From NCBI RefSeq assembly GCF_000337675.1, contig NZ_AOIB01000013.1, positions 424,490 to 488,489 of the forward strand: a DNA stretch of 64,000 bases, read 5' to 3'. Within the stretch, counting starts at the first letter, position 1. The number at the start of each line of letters is the position of its first letter. This document shows positions 52,689 to 61,539 of the stretch, piece after piece. The notes beneath the pieces were generated by a model. That model was not told the DNA's origin, searched no databases, and saw only the letters and a list, made by a program, of their open reading frames with translations. Origin of the DNA: Natronococcus amylolyticus DSM 10524 (GTDB taxonomy: Archaea > Halobacteriota > Halobacteria > Halobacteriales > Natrialbaceae). Position numbers and translations under genes: made by a program.

Positions 52689-52834
52689 TGTCCACAATAT
52701 TACTAACTAATAGCATAGATCGAGGGGTAGATGTTAACGTCGGCTCGTGGAGCAGCGATCCGCGGAGCTTTTGGTCGACCGGAAGCTGAGATCGTACCGA
52801 TGACTCGACGACCGCTCGAGCGGAGGTGGCTGCG

Positions 52835-53860
52835 ATGACGACCGACCTGACCGAAATCACCGTTGTCGGAGACGACGACACCGGACTGGTCGCCCGCGTG
52901 ACCAGCCTCCTGTTCGAGCGCGGGGCGAACATCGAGGATATGGATCAGGCGGTTCGGGACGGCGTCTTTCGGATGAACCTCGCCGTCGACACCGCGGAGA
53001 TGGTCTGTACCGAGGAGACGCTCCGAAACGACCTTCGCGAGCTCGGCGAGGACCTCGGGCTCGACGTCCAGGTCCGGTTCCCCGCCGATCGCGAGACCCA
53101 GCGGATCGCCGTGCTGGGAACCAGCGAGAGCCACTGTCTCGAGGCGCTGTTCGAAGCCTGGGCGAACGACGAACTCGGTGCCGACATCGGAGTCGTCATC
53201 GGCAACCACGACGACCTCGAGCCACTCGCTCAACAGTACGACGTTCCCTTCCACGATATCGGCGACGAGAACGGCCAGCAAAACGAGGAACGGCTGCTCG
53301 AGGTGCTGGCGGAGTACGACGCCGACCTGATCGTCCTCGCACGGTATATGCGCATCCTCGGCCCGAACGTCGTCTTCCGCTACGAGGATCGGATCATCAA
53401 CGTTCACCCCTCGCTGCTGCCGGCGTTCCCCGGCGCAGAGGCCTACCGCCAGGCCCTCGAGGAGGGCGTCCGCGTCGCGGGCGTCACCGCCCACTACGTC
53501 ACGACCGATCTCGATCAGGGGCCGATCATCACCCAGCGCGCGTTCGACGTCCCGGACGATGCCGACCTCGCGGAGATCAAGCGACGAGGCCAGCCCCTCG
53601 AGGCCGACGCCTTGCTCGAGGCGGTGCGGCTCCACCTGAACGGCGACGTCTCGGTCCACCGCGGTCGGACGAGCGTTCGCGGGGGCGAGACAACGTATCA
53701 GCTGGGGCTATCCGACGAGATGGATGAACTCACGCCGGATCGACCCGTCGATGGAATCGCCGACGCCGTCGACGGCGCGACGACACCGGACGGGAAAAGC
53801 GAGGACGAGGCGGAGCGAGAGACCGAACCGGAGCCGCCGGCGAACTATAGTAGCCACTGA
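52835..53860 (+). CDS. purU: Formyltetrahydrofolate deformylase / formyltransferase PurU
   Basis: A 341-residue protein with an N-terminal ACT domain (TEITVVGDDDTGLVARVTSL) and a formyltransferase domain: VLGTSESHCLEALFEAW, DLIVLARYMRILGP, NVHPSLLPAFPG and GVTAHYVTTDLDQGPII. In family knowledge it hydrolyses 10-formyl-THF to formate and THF, feeding purine synthesis. The GTG nine bases upstream is rejected because a strong GGAGGTG ribosome site sits 6 nt before ATG 52835. The last residues YSSH and the stop come from the inserted MITE, so the acidic C-terminal tail may be altered. Confidence 0.9.
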   Translation: MTTDLTEITVVGDDDTGLVARVTSLLFERGANIEDMDQAVRDGVFRMNLAVDTAEMVCTEETLRNDLRELGEDLGLDVQVRFPADRETQRIAVLGTSESHCLEALFEAWANDELGADIGVVIGNHDDLEPLAQQYDVPFHDIGDENGQQNEERLLEVLAEYDADLIVLARYMRILGPNVVFRYEDRIINVHPSLLPAFPGAEAYRQALEEGVRVAGVTAHYVTTDLDQGPIITQRAFDVPDDADLAEIKRRGQPLEADALLEAVRLHLNGDVSVHRGRTSVRGGETTYQLGLSDEMDELTPDRPVDGIADAVDGATTPDGKSEDEAERETEPEPPANYSSH

Positions 53861-53929
53861 GAGTCAGTGCGCACCCGATCGCACGGCGGCTGTGCGATCG
53901 GTGTGCAAACCGTTTCAGTTGTTACTATA
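53846..53929 (-). mobile_element. MITE-like element, copy 2, supplying two stop codons
   Basis: An 84-bp copy, inverted relative to 27142-27225, with the same 15-bp terminal repeats TATAGTARCMACTGA. Each end carries an in-frame TGA. One ends purU (reading Y-S-S-H-stop) and the other ends the convergent small zinc protein (Y-S-N-N-stop). No clear target duplication is visible. No open frame of its own. Confidence 0.8.
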
Positions 53930-54097
53930 ACGGGACGTCGAACCGTCCCAGGACTCGCGACAGTCGACGCTACAGAACTCGTAGTGGACGGCCTCGCCGT
54001 TCTCGACGATGCTCACGACCCGACGCTCGCCGTTTTGTGTCACCGGATCCTCGCAGGCCTGACACGCCGGTGTGTCCTCGTCGCTCGAACCAGTCAT
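53915..54097 (-). CDS. Small zinc-binding protein (DUF7576-like)
   Basis: A 60-residue acidic protein with CQAC (residues 12-15) and FCSVDCRESW (two more Cys), a treble-clef-like zinc site, as in haloarchaeal DUF7576-type proteins. The last four residues YSNN and the TGA at 53915-53917 lie in the MITE, so the natural end of the gene is lost. It converges on purU. The function is unknown. Confidence 0.7.
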   Translation of the reverse strand: MTGSSDEDTPACQACEDPVTQNGERRVVSIVENGEAVHYEFCSVDCRESWDGSTSRYSNN

Positions 54098-54168
54098 CGA
54101 TCCTCAAAATAGGATGCAGCTACTTGAACGATCCTGTTGCGGCGGTATCGGCCGGCCGATACGAGGAC

Positions 54169-54400
54169 TCAGACGTCTTCGGGGTCGACCGCTACGCCCT
54201 CGAACAGCGGATGGAGATCGCCGTCGAGCTGGGCCTTCAGGTCCCGGAGTTCACCCTGCGTGAGCGTGGCCGCGATCGCGTCGGTGACCCGTCGGCGAAC
54301 TGCTCGACATTGTCGCCCTCGACCCCGGCCCCTGGAGATGATCGCCGACGCGCTCGGCGAACGACTCGCGTAGCCGGCGCCATCAAGATCGGCGTTCTCG
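54169..54400 (-). pseudogene. DUF2267 gene remnant (frameshifted, 5' truncated)
   Basis: Reading the minus strand in three successive frames gives ESFAERVGDHLQG, then VEGDNVEQFAD, then VTDAIAATLTQGELRDLKAQL and a final LHPLFEGVAVDPEDV before TGA at 54169. Together these look like the second half of a DUF2267 protein with two single-base deletions (near 54323-54326 and 54288-54291). No N-terminal half or start is present upstream, where the acetamidase promoter begins. It is a dead fragment. Confidence 0.6.
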
Positions 54401-54471
54401 AGCGAGCGAAGTCAGCTGACGTCCGTGTCACTGAATCGTTTATCACGATCCGGGTGATACTCTCACGCACA

Positions 54472-55794
54472 ATGGCACAGCGAGAGGTTCAACAGGAGCT
54501 GTCGGTCGACCAGTACACGCTCGGGCTCGTCGGCCCCGACCAGGAGTGGGCGGGAACGGTGGCCGACGGCGGGACGATCGAGACCTACACCCCGCCGGGC
54601 TGCTGGGGTCCGATGATCACCCCCGAGTTCCGGGGCGGCCACGAGGTAACGAGGCCGATCCGTGTCGAGAACGCCGAGGTCGGCGACGCCGTGGCGCTGA
54701 CGATCCGCGACGTCGAGGTAACGAGTCTGGCGACGAGCACGGGCTCGATGCGCGAGCGAACGGAGGCGTTCGGCGACGACCCGTTCGTCGACCACCGCTG
54801 TCCCGACTGCGGCACCGAGTGGCCCGAGTCGATCGTCGAGGGCACCGGCGAGGAGGCGATCCGCTGTGCGGAGTGTGGCGCCAACGCCTCCTCGTTTGGC
54901 TTCGAGTACGGCTACACCGTCGTCTTCGACGAGGATCACACGGTAGGGATCACGGTCGACGAGGACGCCGCACACGACCTCGCCGAGGACGCCACGGAGC
55001 TAATGGACATCCCAGAAAACTCCCGCCAGCACCCGATCCTGCTGTACGCGCCTTCGGAAATGCCCGGCACGCTCGGTCGGCTGCGGCCCTTCATCGGCAA
55101 CGTCGGCACCACGCCGTCCGTGGAGCTGCCCGACTCCCACAACGCGGGCGACTTCGGTCAGTTCCTCCTCGAGACCGACCACGACTGGGGACTCGAGAGC
55201 GAGGCCGAACTGGAGGCCCGCACCGACGGCCACATGGACATCCCCGAGGTCCGTGCGGGCGCGACGCTGATCTGTCCCGTCAAGGTCGACGGCGCGGGCG
55301 TCTACGTCGGCGACCTCCACGCCAACCAGGGCGACGGCGAGCTCTCCCTGCACACGACCGACGTCAGCGGCAGGGTGCGGATGGACGTCGAGGTGATCAA
55401 GGGCCTCGAGATCGACGGACCGCTACTCCTGCCCAACGAGGAGGACCTGCCGTTTATCAGCAAGCCGTACAGCGACGACGAACTCGAGACCGGGCGCGAA
55501 CTGGCCGACGAGCACGACGTCGACCTGCTCGACGAGATGGGGCCGATCCAGATCGTCGGAACGGGCGCGACGATCAACGACGCGACGGAGAACGCCTTCG
55601 ATCGGGCCGGCAGCCTGCTCGAGATGAGCGAGGGCGAGGTGCGCTCGCGGTGTACGTTCACCGGCGGCGTCCAGATCGGCCGGCTACCGGGCGTGGTCCA
55701 GCTCGACATGCTCGCGCCGATGGATGTCCTCGAGGACCGCGGAATAGCACACCTCGTTCGGGAGCAGTACGCCGAAGGCGGACGAGAGGCCTGA
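54472..55794 (+). CDS. Acetamidase/formamidase family protein
   Basis: A 440-residue protein of the FmdA/AmdA family, which hydrolyses short amides such as formamide or acetamide to the acid and ammonia. Visible landmarks are PGCWGPMITPEFRGGHEV, the zinc-ribbon insert HRCPDC...IRCAEC, RPFIGNVGTTPS, the conserved NAGDFGQ and GATLICPVKVDGAGVYVGD, plus LHANQGDGE. These suggest a metal-dependent hydrolase. The zinc-ribbon insert is a haloarchaeal variation. The ATG at 54472 follows GTTTATCAC at about 30 nt. Confidence 0.87.
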   Translation: MAQREVQQELSVDQYTLGLVGPDQEWAGTVADGGTIETYTPPGCWGPMITPEFRGGHEVTRPIRVENAEVGDAVALTIRDVEVTSLATSTGSMRERTEAFGDDPFVDHRCPDCGTEWPESIVEGTGEEAIRCAECGANASSFGFEYGYTVVFDEDHTVGITVDEDAAHDLAEDATELMDIPENSRQHPILLYAPSEMPGTLGRLRPFIGNVGTTPSVELPDSHNAGDFGQFLLETDHDWGLESEAELEARTDGHMDIPEVRAGATLICPVKVDGAGVYVGDLHANQGDGELSLHTTDVSGRVRMDVEVIKGLEIDGPLLLPNEEDLPFISKPYSDDELETGRELADEHDVDLLDEMGPIQIVGTGATINDATENAFDRAGSLLEMSEGEVRSRCTFTGGVQIGRLPGVVQLDMLAPMDVLEDRGIAHLVREQYAEGGREA

Positions 55795-55857
55795 CTCCGG
55801 TCGACACGGCGCTCTGCTCCGGACGGGGAGAAACGATTCCGTTGCGTCCGGCGCGTC

Positions 55858-56100
55858 TCAGTCGGCTTCGTTCGGCTCGATGGTCGCCCGCTCGTCGGTC
55901 GCACGGTCGTCGCTCGAGGCCGTGCCGAGCCGTGCGCTTCGGTCCTCCGAAACCAGCGGTGCAACGGCCAGCAACAGCATCGCGAGCATAAACACCGCCA
56001 GCATCGAGAGAACGACCGTCGTAACGCTGAACGGGACGATGCCTGCGAGGATACCGGACGTAACACCCGCGAGGATTCCACCGGGAGTGACGGGACTCAT
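55858..56100 (-). CDS. Small membrane protein
   Basis: An 80-residue hypothetical protein with two membrane segments (GILAGVTSGILAGIVPFSV and VLSMLAVFMLAMLLLAVAPL) and a hydrophilic, acidic C-terminal tail. No family is recognised. It converges on the amidase gene (63-bp gap). Confidence 0.6.
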   Translation of the reverse strand: MSPVTPGGILAGVTSGILAGIVPFSVTTVVLSMLAVFMLAMLLLAVAPLVSEDRSARLGTASSDDRATDERATIEPNEAD

Positions 56101-56241
56101 CGCTTTCGGCCGTTCCTTTCGTATCGGCTCACATGAGTGTTACTTTTTCGTGGTCGACTTCGTGGAACCGCCGTCCCGCTCCGTCGGGTGGGTCAACGGG
56201 ACGACCGAACGGCATTTACAGCAGCAGCCGGACCTGTTCGT

Positions 56242-57315
56242 ATGGAGATACCCGAGGGGCTGGGGTCACACGTCCTCGATACGCTCGCGCCGAACATCGC
56301 AGTGCTGGACGATGAGGGCGCGATTCTGGGGACGAACGAGGCCTGGAAGTCCTTCGCCGAGGAGAACGAGCTCCAGCCGCCGGCAGACGGCGTCGGCGTC
56401 AACTACATCGAGGTCTTCGAGGACAGCGACAGCCCGCACGCCGAGCGGGTGGCCGAGGGGGTTCGGGCCGTTCTCGAAGACGAACGGGAGACGTTTACCC
56501 TCGAATACCCCTGTCACTCGCCGGACTCGCATCGGTGGTTCCAGCTGACCGTCGAACGGACGCGCTACGAGGACGAGCTGTACGCGGTCGTCTCCCGCCG
56601 GAACATCACCGACCGTAAGCTGAGCGAACGGCGGGTCGAGGAGTCCAACGAACGCCTCCAGCAGTTCGCTTACGCTGTCAGCCACGACCTCCAGGAGCCC
56701 CTACGAATGATCACGAGCTACCTCGGCCTGATCGAGCGTCGCTACGAGGACGAGCTCGACGAGGACGGCCGGGAGTTCATCGAGTTCGCCGTCGACGGCG
56801 CCGAACGAATGCGGGACATGATCGAGGGGCTGCTCGAGTACTCCCGCGTCGAGACCCGCGGGGACCCGTTCGAGCCCGTCGACCTCGATACCGTTCTCGA
56901 GGAGGTCAGCACGGACCTCCAGATGGCCGTCGACGACGATGACGGCGAGCTGACGATCGGGTCGCTACCGATGGTCGAGGGCGATCGCAGCCAGCTCCGG
57001 CGGCTGTTTCAGAACCTGCTCGAGAACGCGATCACGTACTCGGGCGAGGATCCGCCACGGGTTCACGTGGAGGCCGAGGAGAGCGACGGCGAGTGGATCG
57101 TCGCGGTCAGCGACGACGGGATCGGGATCGCTCCCGGAGACCAGGATCGGATCTTCGACGTCTTCGATCGGCTCCACAGCCGCGAGGAGTACGAGGGAAC
57201 GGGGATCGGCCTCGCGCTGTGTGAGCGGATCGCCGAGCGCCACGGCGGGAGCATCGAGGTCGACTCCGAGCCCGGCGAGGGGTCGACGTTCTTCGTAACG
57301 CTGCCTGCTCCCTGA
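56242..57315 (+). CDS. PAS-domain sensor histidine kinase
   Basis: A 357-residue soluble kinase. One N-terminal PAS domain (about 10-125) is followed by a HisKA domain with the phospho-His in FAYAVSHDLQEPLRMI, then a HATPase with LLENAITYS, VSDDGIGIAPG and GTGIGLALCERIAERHGG. This bacteriophytochrome-like kinase core is common in haloarchaea. No membrane segment and no adjacent regulator are present. MEIPEGLGSH is the probable start; longer readings are basic and unlike the family. Confidence 0.87.
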   Translation: MEIPEGLGSHVLDTLAPNIAVLDDEGAILGTNEAWKSFAEENELQPPADGVGVNYIEVFEDSDSPHAERVAEGVRAVLEDERETFTLEYPCHSPDSHRWFQLTVERTRYEDELYAVVSRRNITDRKLSERRVEESNERLQQFAYAVSHDLQEPLRMITSYLGLIERRYEDELDEDGREFIEFAVDGAERMRDMIEGLLEYSRVETRGDPFEPVDLDTVLEEVSTDLQMAVDDDDGELTIGSLPMVEGDRSQLRRLFQNLLENAITYSGEDPPRVHVEAEESDGEWIVAVSDDGIGIAPGDQDRIFDVFDRLHSREEYEGTGIGLALCERIAERHGGSIEVDSEPGEGSTFFVTLPAP

Positions 57316-57397
57316 GACGGTTTGATCGTCCTCGAAGTCCGTCACAGACAACGTTTCCGCGCGGAAGACGTTCGACCTCGTTTTTCACCCGAGTCCT

Positions 57398-57405
57398 CAC
57401 ACAAT
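57398..57405 (+). promoter_or_regulatory. CACACAAT upstream element
   Basis: The 8-mer is followed by ATCTATTATCGG and lies 32 nt before the ATG at 57437. It is one of four copies of this 8-mer, each upstream of a small or redox gene. Confidence 0.35.
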
Positions 57406-57436
57406 ATCTATTATCGGACGAACCGTACGGCGCCGT

Positions 57437-57643
57437 ATGCCCGACGGGGAGAGTGAACGAAGGATGGCCGTCTGCACCTCCTGCGAATCCGCTTACGCCG
57501 CCGAAGTATGGCCGGACGGAACGATCAAACCGATCGGAACGAAGGGGAGCTGTCGCTGTGGATCGACGGAGTTTCGAGTGGCCGAATACTCGTCGGACGT
57601 CGTCCCGGAGCCGGGAGAGTCGACCGACGCTGCCGACCCGTAG
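57437..57643 (+). CDS. Small Cys-rich (zinc) protein
   Basis: A 68-residue protein with CTSC (residues 13-16) and SCRCGSTEF (two more Cys), a compact zinc ribbon, followed by an acidic tail. It belongs to the class of small zinc proteins abundant in haloarchaea. TATA-like CTATTATC is about 25-28 nt upstream, compatible with a leaderless mRNA. Function is unknown. Confidence 0.7.
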   Translation: MPDGESERRMAVCTSCESAYAAEVWPDGTIKPIGTKGSCRCGSTEFRVAEYSSDVVPEPGESTDAADP

Positions 57644-58023
57644 TCGGAGGGGACGACGCTCGTTCCGGACCGTCTCGAGCGCGCCCGTTCCGAACGGTCC
57701 GGCCGACTCCGGACTCGGTGCGTGAAACGAGACATCGCCGAGAGGGGACACCGCTCGTCGTCTCCAGAACCCACCCACTACACACCACTGCGTCCAGTGT
57801 CCCAGTGTAATCGGGTGTCGCGGTCGAGAAAGGCCACGTCCAAATGTTCAAACGGTAGTCTACAATCGAGTAGTGGCGGAACCGCAGGAAAACGGCCGTA
57901 CGCGAAGCGAACGGAGACCGACTGAACACACTGGACACGCTGGGGGGAAGGGGTCGAGAACGTTCGCCTCCGGCGTCGAATTCACGACTCCAGCCTTGAA
58001 CCCGCCTCGAGAGAGCGCCCGAA
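57644..58023. other. Intergenic stretch downstream of purC
   Basis: 380 bp without a credible gene: frames are short, Arg/Ser-rich and lack third-position GC bias. A GTCCAGTGT/CCAGTGT/CTGGACACG set of short similar words occurs around 57790-57945. No hairpin plus T-run is clear. Confidence 0.45.
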
Positions 58024-59043
58024 CTACAGCCCCTGAACGGACCCGATCGCACTCGAGAGCGGCGGGGCGTCGAAGACGTCCAGTCCAGTGTAGGTGTTGG
58101 CGCCGGCACAGTACATGTTTCGGGCCGTCTCGAGCACGCGGTCGTCGAGCGGTTTCGGCTCGACGTCACAGAGGGACCGCCAGTCGGCGATATCCTCCTG
58201 TTTGGCCTGTGCCTTCGCGGCCTCGACGGCCTGGACCCACTCGGGCTGGGTTCGCTTGTGGTACTGTCGGAGGACCTCCTTCGAGAGCTGGGTCGCCCCG
58301 TAGCTGAAGCGGTTCTCGTCGAACGTGCCGACGACGTCCGCGACCCCGACGTCGCCCTTGTAGTAGAGACACTCGATCTTGCCGTCCTGGTGGACCAGTT
58401 CGGTCTCGGCGGCCTGCTCGGTGATGACCCGGTTGACCTCGAGCGCGAGGTCTTCGAGCTCGTCGAGATCGGCCTTCCCGGCGATCACGTCGGCCTCCGC
58501 GCGGTCGAGCTGGCGGTCGCTCTCCTCGTACTTCGTCGTGAACTCGACGACCGGTTCCGGGAGGTCGACGGGTTCGTCGGGCCACTCCTCGAGTTCGAGG
58601 CCGTGGTCGGCTGGCTCGGTGCGCCGGCGCAGGCTCGAGCCGATCGGAACCCGGTTCCGGAAGACGATCTCGAGGGGGATCAGGAAGTTCTCGCCTGCGG
58701 CCTCGTGGTAGCTGTCGTAGTCGTACTCCAGGCCCTCGTTGGGCAGCTTCGGCGTCTGGGTGAGGTCGATCGCCATCTGCCAGGGCGGGCGCGAGGCCTC
58801 CTCGAGCGAGCGGACCTCGCCGTTCTCGACGACGCCGCGGTAGTGGGTCGGCACGCCGGCCTCCTCGAGCAGCTCGAAGTTGAAGGCGCCCATCGTACAG
58901 AGGCTCGCGCCCTTGTCGGGGATCTGGTCGGGCATCTTCCCCCAGTCGAAGACGGAGTAGTCGTCGGTGAAGACGAACGAACCCTCACCGAGGCTGTCGT
59001 CGGTGGCCTTCTCCTCGATGTGGAACTCCTTGACGCTCGTCAT
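58024..59043 (-). CDS. purC: SAICAR synthetase (PurC)
   Basis: A 339-residue PurC, which joins aspartate to CAIR in purine synthesis, using ATP. The N terminus KEFHIEEKATDDSLGEGSFVF is followed by a YSVFDWGKMPDQIPDKG active-site segment, and the conserved IPLEIVFRNRVPIGSS comes later. C-terminal haloarchaeal region continues to SSAIGSVQGL. The ATG at 59043 is preferred over GTG three codons upstream. purQ, purS and purU also lie in this window, but scattered rather than in one operon. Confidence 0.9.
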   Translation of the reverse strand: MTSVKEFHIEEKATDDSLGEGSFVFTDDYSVFDWGKMPDQIPDKGASLCTMGAFNFELLEEAGVPTHYRGVVENGEVRSLEEASRPPWQMAIDLTQTPKLPNEGLEYDYDSYHEAAGENFLIPLEIVFRNRVPIGSSLRRRTEPADHGLELEEWPDEPVDLPEPVVEFTTKYEESDRQLDRAEADVIAGKADLDELEDLALEVNRVITEQAAETELVHQDGKIECLYYKGDVGVADVVGTFDENRFSYGATQLSKEVLRQYHKRTQPEWVQAVEAAKAQAKQEDIADWRSLCDVEPKPLDDRVLETARNMYCAGANTYTGLDVFDAPPLSSAIGSVQGL

Positions 59044-59202
59044 CCGAGACACCTCTGGGCAGCCGGGCGGCCGCAGTTCATATGTCAGATGCGGAGGCCG
59101 GACGGTAAGAAGGTTTCAGTATCGGCGCGGACGGCTCCCACTGCGGCTCCAGAGTGACTGCCAGTTGATAACATATACCCGATCGGCGTCCCTCCGAATC
59201 GT

Positions 59203-60000
59203 ATGGAACTCAACTACAGACGACGCGGCACTGGCGAGCCGCTGCTTCTCGTTCACGGACTGGGCGGCAGCTGGCGGACGTGGACGCCGATACTCGACGC
59301 GCTGGCCGCCGAACGGGACGTGATCGCGGTCGATCTCCCCGGACACGGCGAGACGCCGTCGCTGTCGGGCGAGGTCTCGATCGACACCCTCGCGACGGCC
59401 GTCACCTCGTTTCTGGAGGCCCGCGACCTCGAGGGAGTCGACGTCGTCGGAAACTCGATGGGCGGACGACTCGTCCTCGAACTCGCGCGCCGAGGGACGG
59501 TCGGTTCGACCGTCGCGCTCGCTCCGGGCGGGTTCTGGACCGGATGGGAGCGATACTTCTTCTACGCAACCCTCGCACCGTCGATCCGCCTCGTTCGCCT
59601 GCTGCAGCCGGTTATGGGCCGACTCACGGCCAGCGCGGTGGGTCGGACCCTGCTCCTGGCACAGCTCTCGGCACGTCCCTGGGCGCTGCCCGCGGACGTC
59701 ACCCGCGAGGAGATGCGGACGTTCGCCGACTCGCCCGCCTTCGACGAACTGTTGTATCGGTTGGGTTTCGGAGCCGGGCAGTCCGGAACGGACTCCGCTC
59801 CAGGATCGATCGTGATCGGGTGGGGCCAGGAAGATCGGGTTACCCTCCCCCGTCAGGCGAAACGAGCGCTGAACCGGTTTCCGAACGCGCAGCTGTACTG
59901 GTTCGAAGAGTGCGGGCACTACCCTCACTGGGACGCTCCCGAAGAGACCGTGCGGTTGATCCTCGCCGGTACCGCCGGCGACGACTCCGACGGCTCGTGA
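59203..60000 (+). CDS. Alpha/beta-fold hydrolase
   Basis: A 265-residue alpha/beta hydrolase. The oxyanion region is LLLVHGLGGSWRTW, the nucleophile Ser is in VVGNSMGGRLVLE, the acid is likely Asp in GWGQEDRVTLP, and the His is in ECGHYPHWDAPEE. The order and spacing fit the fold's catalytic triad, as in esterases, C-C hydrolases or haloalkane-type enzymes; the substrate is unknown. ATG at 59203 with a TATA-like ACATATAC about 31 nt upstream. Confidence 0.88.
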   Translation: MELNYRRRGTGEPLLLVHGLGGSWRTWTPILDALAAERDVIAVDLPGHGETPSLSGEVSIDTLATAVTSFLEARDLEGVDVVGNSMGGRLVLELARRGTVGSTVALAPGGFWTGWERYFFYATLAPSIRLVRLLQPVMGRLTASAVGRTLLLAQLSARPWALPADVTREEMRTFADSPAFDELLYRLGFGAGQSGTDSAPGSIVIGWGQEDRVTLPRQAKRALNRFPNAQLYWFEECGHYPHWDAPEETVRLILAGTAGDDSDGS

Positions 60001-60123
60001 GTCGTCTCGCAGTACCCGAACGGGACGAACCCGACCGCTCGCAGCCGCCGAGTGACCGTGGCTCGCGCGAACTGAACGACCGATCCACCACCCTTTTCTC
60101 GCTGTACTGGTATTGATACGCCG

Positions 60124-61497
60124 ATGGAGCGACCGGTGACCGAGGCAGATCTCGAGTTCGATCACGTTCCCGACACCGACCAGTCCTTCGAGAACGCGCT
60201 CGCGAAGGCCCGCGACGGCGACCGACTGACCGTCGACGACGCGATCGAACTGCTCACGACGGGGACCGACAGCGAGGGGATCGACCGCCGACGCAAGGAG
60301 CGCGTGCTCGAGGCTGCCAACCGACGCCGAGCCGACGTCGTCGGCGAGGAGGTCACCTTCGTCGCGAACCTGAACAACAACGTCACCACCGCCTGCAACG
60401 TCGGCTGTCTGTTCTGTAACTTCAAGGACGCCGCCCACACCTTCGAGAGCGAGTACGAAGCCGAGACGGCCGGGTTCACGAAGACGCCCGCCGACTCCCG
60501 TGAGACCGTCTCCGACGCGGTCGACCGAGGGATATACGAGGTCACGTCGGTGTCGGGGCTCCACCCCGCGTTCGCCCTCGACGACGAGCACCTCGAGATC
60601 CTCCGCGAGCATCCGACTCCGAAGGAAGTCAACTTCAAACCGCCCGAGGTGTACGAAACCGATCCGGGAACCTACGCCGCACAACTGGAAGCGATGAGCG
60701 TCGACGGCGTCCACGTCCACTCGATGACCCCCGAGGAAGCCTACCACGCCCGCCGGGGGACCGACTGGTCCTACGAGGAGGTCTACCGCCGGCTGCAGGA
60801 GGCGGGGCTGGACACGGTCCCCGGCACGGCGGCAGAGATCCTCGTCGACGAGGTTCGGGACGTGATCTGTCCCGGCAAGATCGGCACCGACGGCTGGCTC
60901 GAGGCGATGGAGGCCGCCGCGGACGTCGGGCTCGGGCTCACCGCGACGATCATGTACGGCCACGTCGAGAACGAGGCCCACCGCGCGATGCACCTGAAAC
61001 GAGTCCGAGAACTCCAGGAGCGCGTTGACGGCGCGATCACGGAGTTCGTCCCCCTCTCGTTCGTCCATCAGAACACGCCGCTGTTCGAACACGACATCGT
61101 CTCGAGCGGTCCGAGCGACGACGAGGACGAGCTGCTGATCGCCGTCTCGCGACTGTTCCTCGACAACGTCGAGCACATCCAGTCCTCGTGGGTCAAGTAC
61201 GGCGACCAGCAGGGACTGAAGATGCTCTCCTGTGGCGCCGACGACTTCATGGGGACGATCCTCTCCGAGGAGATCACCAAGCGCGCCGGCGGCGAGTACG
61301 GCGAGTTCCGCTCCTTTTCGGACTACGTCGAGCTAATCGAGTCGATCGGCCGCGTTCCGGTCGAACGGTCGACGGACTACGAGAAACGCCGCGTGATCGA
61401 TCCCGACGAGCCGCCGTTCGGCCCCGAACTCGGCCCGAAGGCCGACGGGACGCCGCTGCTCGAGCGCGACGAGCGGACGGTTCCGGCCGACGACTGA
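60124..61497 (+). CDS. cofH: FO synthase subunit 2 CofH (F420 biosynthesis)
   Basis: A 457-residue radical SAM enzyme that, with CofG, makes the deazaflavin FO, precursor of coenzyme F420. The cluster motif is CNVGCLFCNF (Cys-x3-Cys-x2-Cys). Also visible are TSVSGLHPAFALDDEHLE, the GTAAEILVDEVR segment and IMYGHVENEAHRAMHL, all CofH-type. The length is full plus a short acidic C-terminal extension. cofG is outside the window. Its 3' neighbour starts 42 bp later on the same strand. Confidence 0.92.
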   Translation: MERPVTEADLEFDHVPDTDQSFENALAKARDGDRLTVDDAIELLTTGTDSEGIDRRRKERVLEAANRRRADVVGEEVTFVANLNNNVTTACNVGCLFCNFKDAAHTFESEYEAETAGFTKTPADSRETVSDAVDRGIYEVTSVSGLHPAFALDDEHLEILREHPTPKEVNFKPPEVYETDPGTYAAQLEAMSVDGVHVHSMTPEEAYHARRGTDWSYEEVYRRLQEAGLDTVPGTAAEILVDEVRDVICPGKIGTDGWLEAMEAAADVGLGLTATIMYGHVENEAHRAMHLKRVRELQERVDGAITEFVPLSFVHQNTPLFEHDIVSSGPSDDEDELLIAVSRLFLDNVEHIQSSWVKYGDQQGLKMLSCGADDFMGTILSEEITKRAGGEYGEFRSFSDYVELIESIGRVPVERSTDYEKRRVIDPDEPPFGPELGPKADGTPLLERDERTVPADD

Positions 61498-61539
61498 CCC
61501 CGACGCAGCTTTTTGTCGGCGCTGCACGTACCGACGCCT

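Noticed and set aside
57780-57950. CAGTGT/CTGGACAC words as an origin recognition box
   Set aside because: The words are too short and irregular, no cdc6/orc gene is nearby and there is no long AT-rich unwinding region.
59116-61176. A 686-codon open frame on the minus strand across the hydrolase and cofH genes
   Set aside because: It spans two well-supported plus-strand genes, has low-complexity Arg/Val/Asp composition and no recognisable domain.
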